Positions 56,937 to 64,000 of a stretch of DNA of 64,000 nucleotides are shown here, one piece after another. The first letter of the stretch is position 1. Each line of letters starts with the position of its first letter. The DNA is from Ustulina deusta (lineage: Eukaryota > Ascomycota > Sordariomycetes > Xylariales > Xylariaceae): the NCBI GenBank assembly GCA_023159155.1, contig JAJNNX010000031.1, positions 62,001 to 126,000 of the forward strand, written 5' to 3'. The notes under the pieces were generated by a model, which saw only the letters and a program-made list of their open reading frames with translations, searched no databases and had not been told where the DNA came from. The position numbers and the translations under genes are program-made.

Positions 56937-58623
56937 TTAGGATGAGAGGCGAAGTACGTCGTTAAATCCAAGCCGAGCTTCTGCCTCGATTTCCACGAGA
57001 TACTCCGACCCGACCAGGTTGGCTACGAATAGTATATTGGAGGGTCGGACGCCCTCACACTGGAAAACCCATCCGTGCGCCCTACTAACCTCTTCACAAT
57101 CTGCTTCGTTTCTGACAATGATCCGCGTGCGCACGACATCCGAGAGCGTGCCACCCAGAGCCTTCATTGCCCGGCTGATGATATCTAAGATTGCAACTGT
57201 CTGACTTCGGGCCGAGTGGCCACCAAGAACCGGGACACTTACGCTACCTGGGCTGTTCGCCGTTGTTCCCGAGATATAGACGTTGTCACCGGTACGAACT
57301 GCTCTACAGTAGCCTGCAATGGGCTCCCATGGACTACCGGTAGAGTACTCTATCCTCTTCCCTGTGGCAATAACTTTTCTTAGCTCAGTGTTCTGAACAT
57401 CTTTCAGGTGATGTGAGAGATCCCCGGCTGCTGTTAGATAGGGCGGCCTCCGATACTCATCACCGCAGTCACCCGGGATGTCCAACAGAGCCCGCTGCGC
57501 CTTTCGTATGAGAGCGTGGTCATCTTCAGACAGTGTTAATGAGAACACCTCGAGATTCCTCTCGGCATATTTAGACGACTTTGCCGACAGTCGACAGCCA
57601 ACGATAACCGCACTCACGGCTGGTATATCAAGGACGTATCTTGTTGCAACCGCAGCAATGGAGACATCGTGTTCATGAGAAATTGTTGACAACGCTCGTA
57701 GCAAGCCCTGAAAGGGTTCCCAACCCCCAGCAGCTCGGATGAATCGAAGATACTTTCGAAGACTCCAGTTCAAGGTATTTATGTCTTCGGGTTCCGGTTG
57801 ATCGAGCCATTTCTCGCTGATGAAACCCCGAGGAGAGTACCATAGGCAAGCACGCCTACTCTGTGCTTCTCACATACCGATGCTAGTCTTCCTCGCACAA
57901 GACGTTGGTCTAGTACGGAACAAGAGACCTGGTTTGTAGCGATCTTAAAGCCAGTGTCGGTCAGTAATTCGAGATGCGCGGCATCAACATTTGTGAGCCC
58001 GATATGCTTGATCTTTCCCTGCTCCTGCATTGTGCGAAGATGCACGAGGTTGTGCCAATAGGTGTCATCTGAATAATCCCAAATATGATCTACACGACGG
58101 ATCAGCTTACACGTGCTAAAAAGCTTGTGCCTGTTCAGATGAGAGTATGTGCGCATGCATTGTCAGAATTAGGGTGTGTGAGAGAGACCGACATTGCATC
58201 AGCGTAATTTGCTTTTGCCCCATCCTCTGGAGCGCAAGATCGACCGCCTGCTCAGCTGCCTCGAACGACTTGATCCCATTTTCAGGCGGACACCACTTCG
58301 TAAAGGCGAGCATATGTCGAGAAGACGTAGCATGAAACCTGCCCACTACGAGTTCTTCGGAACTGATGTCAGCCGCGGGTCGGGGTGTATTGCTCGACTC
58401 ATAATTTCCTACCGGCATCCCCATAGTGATCAGCCATGTCGAAGCAGTCGAAGCCTAGGTTTATCAACAGCTCCATTGCGCGAGTGGCCGCGTCAATATC
58501 GACTTTCTCATCGTGCCCCCCAGCAAGTTGCCACAGCCCCGAGATGATTCGGGGGATGGAAGTATCCCCTCCGACAGTAGCGCGCTCGGGCTCGACTAAA
58601 GGTAATGATGAAGTCTTCTCCAT
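56937..58623 (-). CDS. Aldo/keto reductase fused to a RidA domain; frameshift
   Basis: Exons 58623-58413, 58354-58193 and 58089-56937. The AKR part (about residues 20-345) shows the tetrad: Asp and Tyr in FDMADHYGDAE (made by the first splice), Lys in AFTKW, His in LMQYHIWDYSD (second splice). It continues with YGTLLG and, one base out of frame, GFISEKWLDQPEPED, meeting at a run of four C on the plus strand (57826-57829). The last 150 residues are a RidA/YjgF domain (NVYISGTTA, RAMKALGGTLSDVVRTRI, VEIEAEA). The corrected length would be 508 residues. The family predicts NAD(P)H-dependent carbonyl reduction coupled to imine/enamine handling. The fusion is real in the DNA (same strand, continuous frame), whatever the status of the frameshift. 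Confidence 0.8.
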
Positions 58624-60278
58624 GTTTCCAATTTTATGATTACTAGCCGACTAGAGAATGCGCTTAAGGAATAGAAGGGACAAAACCTGTTACCCTTTCG
58701 TCTTGATTGACCATCTCATCAAAAATTGTATCTAACATTAGGGGTCAACTGGCAAGTTAGTGATTTTAGATACCTACATCCCTGTCATGCCAAGTGATTA
58801 AGTGATTCGCAACTTAGTACCTAGCATTTGCGGGGTTATGTTGGAGCAAAGTATCTTAGTTAATCCAGATGGAGGTCGAGCCCAAGTAATCCTGTGATAA
58901 GTTGGCTTTAATAGGATATGCAAATGTATAGGATGTCAATTACATATCATCAATCTCACGCATTCGCTTTGCGAGTACCATTCGAGCACATCTATAGTCC
59001 GTATAAACATGGTACTTAGGGATGTTTGCCAAGTGCTCAATGCCGGGGGGTACTCTAGGTAGGTAGCGTACCTACATGTCCTGTACATAGGTACTTGATT
59101 GCTTTCCAGGTATTCGGGACACTCCGACTAGGTGCTGCAGTCAGGGGACAGCAACCTAACTTTGTCGCAGAAAGAATACACCGCCTTTATGGCCTGGCTA
59201 CCGAGGTATGTCGACAGGTAGATAGTGTACCTAATTAGGGATGAGTATGTTTGGTTGCAAGTCGACAGAGATTCATCCTGCAAGCTGCTTTGTCGGTCAT
59301 TGAAGTAGCCGGTGTTGTTATGACCACTCTCCAAGTCTGGTGACGGTGACATGTTGCTTGTGATTCGTCCCCTTCCATATGTGTGCTACTGTGGACACTA
59401 AGCAGGTGCAACGCTGCAGAAGTTATTAATGGAAACAGGCTTCTGCGAGAGGGTCTAGCCTACTACCTAGTAGGTACCTCAGGCTATAGATCTAGGTGAT
59501 ATACCCACCTAAGGATAGTTGAAGTAATGAATGAGCTAGGTGGCGGCGGTGCGCCTCATTATCAATTCATATTATTTTCAAAATCGCTGATCAACCACCC
59601 AACTATCTCGTGTTGTATTGTATACAATAATATGTCTGGAAGTACATGCCTGGGGTACTTACCGCCACCTTCCCTACCAAGGTATGTATGTTATATCGAC
59701 AGGTTTTTGACAGAGGAGATCTGATAGATGCAGGGGGTTTGCTTCAAAGAGCGGAATCCCTATCAGACGCAGATCTCCGACAGACCAGGACTACCAACAA
59801 ACAGACCACTGAATGGAGTTCGCAATGGCACTTCCGACGGCACCTGCCTGGGCCGTAACACGAGACAGCAAACACCGATGTACACAGTGATAAATTAAGG
59901 GATCCCTGTGGGAAATGCGTGTTGTTGGCAGAGATCCGGATACCTACACCTCCCCGGACCAGCCAACATTCTGCGCCACCACACTTGAAGCCATCCTAGT
60001 CAACAATATAACCAACATTATACCGGCGTTATACCTGTACAAGAGATAGGACTCCTCGTTAGGTCGCTGGCTGAAAGTACTAGTTACGAGGGCATCCTCG
60101 ACCCATATAAAATCCAAGTTGCTTGTTGCCAGCCTTGCTGATCTGTCCTCCGGTTTCATGTGCTATTCTTCTCTAATCTTCAAGACAACCAGCCGCGGGC
60201 TTGGGGATTAACGCCATCTCGAGAAGAAGAAGCTTCGGGATCCAGGTCGTTGGACTGCCGAAGGACGGATGCGAGAAT
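58624..60278. other. Intergenic region with ACCTAGGTA-type patches
   Basis: 1.6 kb between divergent genes. TAGGTAGGTAGCG and GGTACTTGATT-like words cluster at 59045-59100, and CTACCTAGTAGGTACC at 59460-59520. Small ORFs at 59527-60159 show no protein character. Confidence 0.45.
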
Positions 60279-63200
60279 ATGGGCTCGACACACTCCCAAA
60301 ACGACGGGGATGGCGACTTGTTACCGTCGACATTCTCGCCGTGGCAAAGCGAAGGGCCAACCAACCCAGCAAGCAACAACCAAACTACGACATCTCCAGA
60401 TGCAGCACGACCCGGCGTAGAATCTGCGGTTTCTTATAATGAGGGTCGATCACTGGCACCCAGTGATGTCTCGAGCTCTACCCCGGGACGGCGAGGCTCT
60501 CCGGCCTTTTACTCACCACAGTCGCTCAACGCGGCACCGTATACTACAATACGGGAGCCACGAGCTGACACTAAATCGCCACAAATCCCCATATCTCACT
60601 GCGCAAGTATAAGATCAGCCGCCACGGCACAAACCGTTCGAAGTATGAGTCCCTCTGGAACCGAAGGGCAATCTAGCCTGTGCTCAACTCTAGGCGGTTC
60701 AAACCCGAGTATCCTAGCAGTCTCGAATGTCAATGCCATAAGGAGTGCTTCAATTATGCCAACACATCCCGGAGCCGAATCTGTCCCTTTGTCGGCGATG
60801 TACAACCAAACGTCCCCGCCGACTACCATGGTTAGCGAAGATGAAGAGGACGCGGATACCTTACCCCCTCACCATGGTATGTAGCTCTAGACCCAGCAAG
60901 CCCCCTCATTACTGGCCAATCCTGACCTATATCGTAGCTAAGTCACACTTGGAATGTCATTCCAGACAAGACGTTTACATCCAGCGTTGGAGTTGGCTGT
61001 ACGCAACCCTCATCGCATTATCCCTCTACTCTACTGTATTCAGTGGGATCTGGCTTGTCGCCTCGATTTGTCAACCCAGTTATGGGAGAAGTATCTCAAC
61101 TGGAAACGGATGGCAAATTACGCCTTCGACCGCAACTCTACTCGCCACCCTCGGCGCTAAGACTATCGAGCTGTCTTTTGTCACGGTGTTCGTGGCAGTC
61201 CTAGGTCAGGTGCTGACTAGGAGGGCCTTCAGCAGGCTGTCGCAGGGTGTAACTCTGGCAGAGATGACGATGCGAAACTGGGTGATTGTAAGTCACAGAC
61301 CACGACTGGCTTAGACGCCCTGGATATTCAATCGTTTCCTCGACTAATCGACTCCCACATAGCAACCTGGCTCACTACTCACCCACTGGGATGGCATTCC
61401 ATACGCTGCGACTACGTTCCTTGGTGTGTTAACATTGACTGCCACAATATGCGCTCTGTTCTACACCACAGCATCAGATGCTAGTAAGTACCTAAACTAT
61501 TGGCGTCGTTTTCCTCCTCGCCTAGTCATGTGTCAGGTTCCAGAAGCTCCTTTTTTAAGTTAGCACTCTATGTCGAGACCTTCAACACGCAACTACGGCA
61601 TTTTATAGATCTCGCTCAAGATGACGATTGCTAACCCAAATGCCGCAGTGGTCAGCCCGAAACTATCGCGCCACGCATGGGAAATGCGTGATTTGCAAGG
61701 TCTGGTGAAGGCGTCCTACGCTAACCCGGCTTATGTAAAAGAGACCTGCCAGACACCCCTCCGCGATCTCGATCCAAAAAATTCGGCTGAGGCTTGTCTG
61801 GATATTTTGTTCTCTGGTCAATGTGAGTTGACTATCGCTGTGAAATGTTTGGCAGGATGAGAGCATGCTAACGCCCCCGTAGCATACACCAGTCTCATCG
61901 CCTTCATGTGCGTGTTAATCTATTCCAGCCACCAGAAACCTACTAATACAATTGTCCTACAGGGCGGAATGGGATGGGATACGCAAGAGCGGGAATTCGA
62001 CTATACGCCAACTCTCCGACAGGCCCACCGGAAAACATATTCTCTACGACAATACAACAATGGACTCGCAATGGATTGAGACAGAGAGCGGGGATATGCC
62101 AGCCAACTTCAATGCTCATCAACGAATTATCAATAACGTGACTCTCGCCCTACCGCACGCTGGAGTTTACGCAGCAGCGACGGATCCTATCAATGGCATC
62201 CTACAGCCGAGCGAGTTATTGGGCATTGGAGAGTACTCTATCCGGGCAAGTGTTGTCTCTCCAGTCATAAACGTCTTGTGCGTCAATATGAACGGGGAGG
62301 AATTAGCACCCCTCGTATATACACGTTGGCCGCACGCGCGCTTAGCACAAACCGCGCTTCACGGCCAGTTGATCGGAGTGAGCGATTGGCAGAACGACGT
62401 ACCCGTCGACGGACCCAATGAGTGGCTTAATCACACGGTGGTTGACGACATATTCAAATGGGGTGAGAAATACGGCCGCCAACCGCCAGCTTTCCAACTA
62501 GTGCGTAGCAGCTCTTTTATCTCTTCAGTTCCAACACGCAATCAACCAGAAATCTTCACAGCCCAATACACGCCGTGAACAGACACTTGCGCTAATCATG
62601 TTGCTCCAGTATCCCATCGACAATAACATGGTAACGTACATCGCGACGCCGTACCTCGAATCATTGTACATCCTCGCCAAGCCCGCCGCCCTAACCGACT
62701 ACACGGTCTGCGAGCTGCGCTCGTGGGTGACGCCGAAATGTTCCACATCATTCAACTTATCGGGGACTTCAGGCGGCCACATGAAAGCGCGCTGCGAGGA
62801 CCCGGACGACCTAAACGCCTACGGGCGGGTGAGTGAATCGGGCACGAGCTTGGCGCCGGTCCCGTCGCGCGATTGGCGGAACATGGCAGACGAGTGGCAG
62901 TTGGCGATTAACTTGAACGGTGCGTATAAAACCTCGCGTGCCCGATCCCTCCGACTCCTTGTCCCGCTCGATCCGGCGGGTTCTACAGTATCGAACATAG
63001 AGATCTCAACTAACATCTTCCCACCGCAGGAGGCGCCCAGAACAACAACGCGTCCAACGCGCTGGTGCTAACAGAACTAGCCCTGGGCAAGCCAGAGCTC
63101 AACCCGCTTCTCCCGTCCATGGCAGAGGCCATCGCGGTCCTCGCAACCAGCACGCTCGTGGCAGGCTCCATCAACAGCACATTCCAGCCCGTGTGGGCGT

Positions 63201-63916
63201 ACAAACAGGGCAGCAACCAAAGCATAATCGAAGACGGCGTCTACGAGACCTTCCGGGCAGAGGTGCAGACGCAGCAATATGCCTCGGCCCACACGGCCGC
63301 ATGGCAAGCCATCTTCTACCCCGTGCTGATTCTCGTGTTCGTGCTCAACGTGCTCTGTCTCCTGTACCTCGTCTTCGGCACGACCTTCACGACCTTCTCG
63401 GCCGCAAAATCATCGCTCAGGAACAAGACCAAGAAACACCATGCTTCGTCTGCCCTCCCCTCCTCGCCCACCCTCCCCTTCCCCATCTCCTTCAAAAAAT
63501 CCCACAGCAAAGCGCCGTCGTCGTCTGCCGGGAGCGACAGCGAGAACCTCGTCGACACCGCGGCGCGCGCGGGACCGGAGAAGGAGAGGGGCAAGGCCGC
63601 CAAGGGCCTCGTGACGGATTACACGGAGCCGCAGAACCTGTTCGCGCTGGCCGTCAACTCGCCCTTTTCGCGCGCCCTCGCCGGGTCCTGCGGCCACGGC
63701 CCCAACGCCGCCGAGATGGGCGTCCCCTGGCGCGTCGGCTACGCCGCGGGCGCGAACCACTATTTCTTCGAGGAGGACCCGCGCGAGGCGGCCGTCGGCA
63801 AGGACGATGCCGCCGCCATGGCCAGCGGGGCTGATTTACTGAGCGTGAGCAGCGATGACGATGGACGGTATGCGAAGAGCTATAAGCGGCTCAGCTCGAG
63901 ACGGGCCTGGCTGTAG
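60279..63916 (+). CDS. Large fungal multi-pass membrane protein, unknown role
   Basis: Eight exons (60279-60876, 60938-61287, 61363-61483, 61649-61822, 61883-61907, 61963-62500, 62610-62919, 63030-63916) total exactly 1000 residues; exon 5 is 25 nt. Residues 1-200 are disordered and Ser/Pro-rich. Helices follow: WLYATLIALSLYSTVFSG, a pair around TLLATLGAKTIELSFVTVFVAVLGQ, TTFLGVLTLTATICALFY, then a long extracellular-like region with N-glycosylation sites and cysteines (about 450-780), a last strong helix (FYPVLILVFVLNVLCLLYLVF, about 800-820) and a basic, low-complexity cytosolic tail. This architecture recurs across Pezizomycotina as uncharacterised proteins, sometimes mislabelled in databases. 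No enzymatic motif. GC content rises sharply in the last exon. Confidence 0.75.
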
Positions 63917-64000
63917 ACGTACTGGGTACATGTCGTAAGTGAGTGGTGGTGTTTCAAAGGGGGACGAATGGGAAATGGATAGAGATTGGTGGTAGTGTAT
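63917..64000. other. Window end
   Basis: 3' flank of the membrane-protein gene; too short to interpret. Confidence 0.4.

Overview
The window looks like nuclear DNA of a filamentous ascomycete (Pezizomycotina, most likely Sordariomycetes). The genes are compact with short introns (about 50-180 nt) that carry CTAAC/CTGAC-like branch points. The protein families are typical of such fungi: Zn2Cys6 regulator, CE12 esterase, DUF1996, DPBB secreted protein, CSC1/DUF221 channel, fungal P450, F-box proteins and a PIF1 helicase. An AT-rich block opens the window and looks like a RIP-type isochore, and intergenic DNA is littered with ACCTAGGTA-type words. The species cannot be named from sequence alone. 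Exon boundaries were worked out by hand from splice signals, reading phase and family resemblance. Where I say a product is intact, the exon lengths sum to a multiple of three.

Layout. 1-720 is AT-rich, and 721-4294 is almost empty apart from one doubtful GC-rich ORF area. 4295-6090 (+) is a MEIOB-like OB-fold protein. 6341-7327 (-) is a NAP/Vps75-type histone chaperone and 8556-9866 (-) an F-box protein. After a 3.5-kb gap comes a CSC1-type channel (13425-16613, +) and a small secreted DPBB protein (17837-18214, +). 18681-24285 holds a possible metabolic group: a Zn2Cys6 regulator and an SDR on the minus strand, with a transaldolase-family gene divergent from the SDR. 24.3-26.2 kb is AT-rich and empty. 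It contains one half of a 58-bp perfect inverted repeat whose partner lies at 40.7 kb.

Between the two repeat copies lie a hypothetical gene (26208-27135), a small membrane protein, an F-box-like protein, a rhamnogalacturonan acetylesterase (CE12), a secreted thioredoxin-reductase-like flavoprotein with a CPWC motif, a five-exon gene of unknown function and a protein-kinase-like gene with a degenerate catalytic loop. From 43 to 50 kb there are a 4-coumarate-CoA-ligase-like enzyme, a convergent P450 with an apparent one-base frameshift, an RNase H-like protein missing catalytic acids, and a small unknown gene 7 bp behind it. From 51 to 58.6 kb there are a DUF1996 secreted protein, a PIF1-family helicase, and an aldo/keto reductase fused to a RidA domain that is also interrupted by a one-base frameshift. 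The window ends with a 1000-residue, eight-exon multi-pass membrane protein.

How the genes work together. The SDR, transaldolase and Zn2Cys6 gene could be a co-regulated carbohydrate module, and the CoA ligase and P450 could share an aromatic or fatty-acyl pathway; both are inferences from proximity. No rRNA, tRNA, CRISPR or intact transposon was found. I cannot point to a wholly new system. The most unusual items are the AKR-RidA fusion, the long-range inverted repeat, the GC-AG intron of the transaldolase gene, and three gene models that each miss an open frame by one base.
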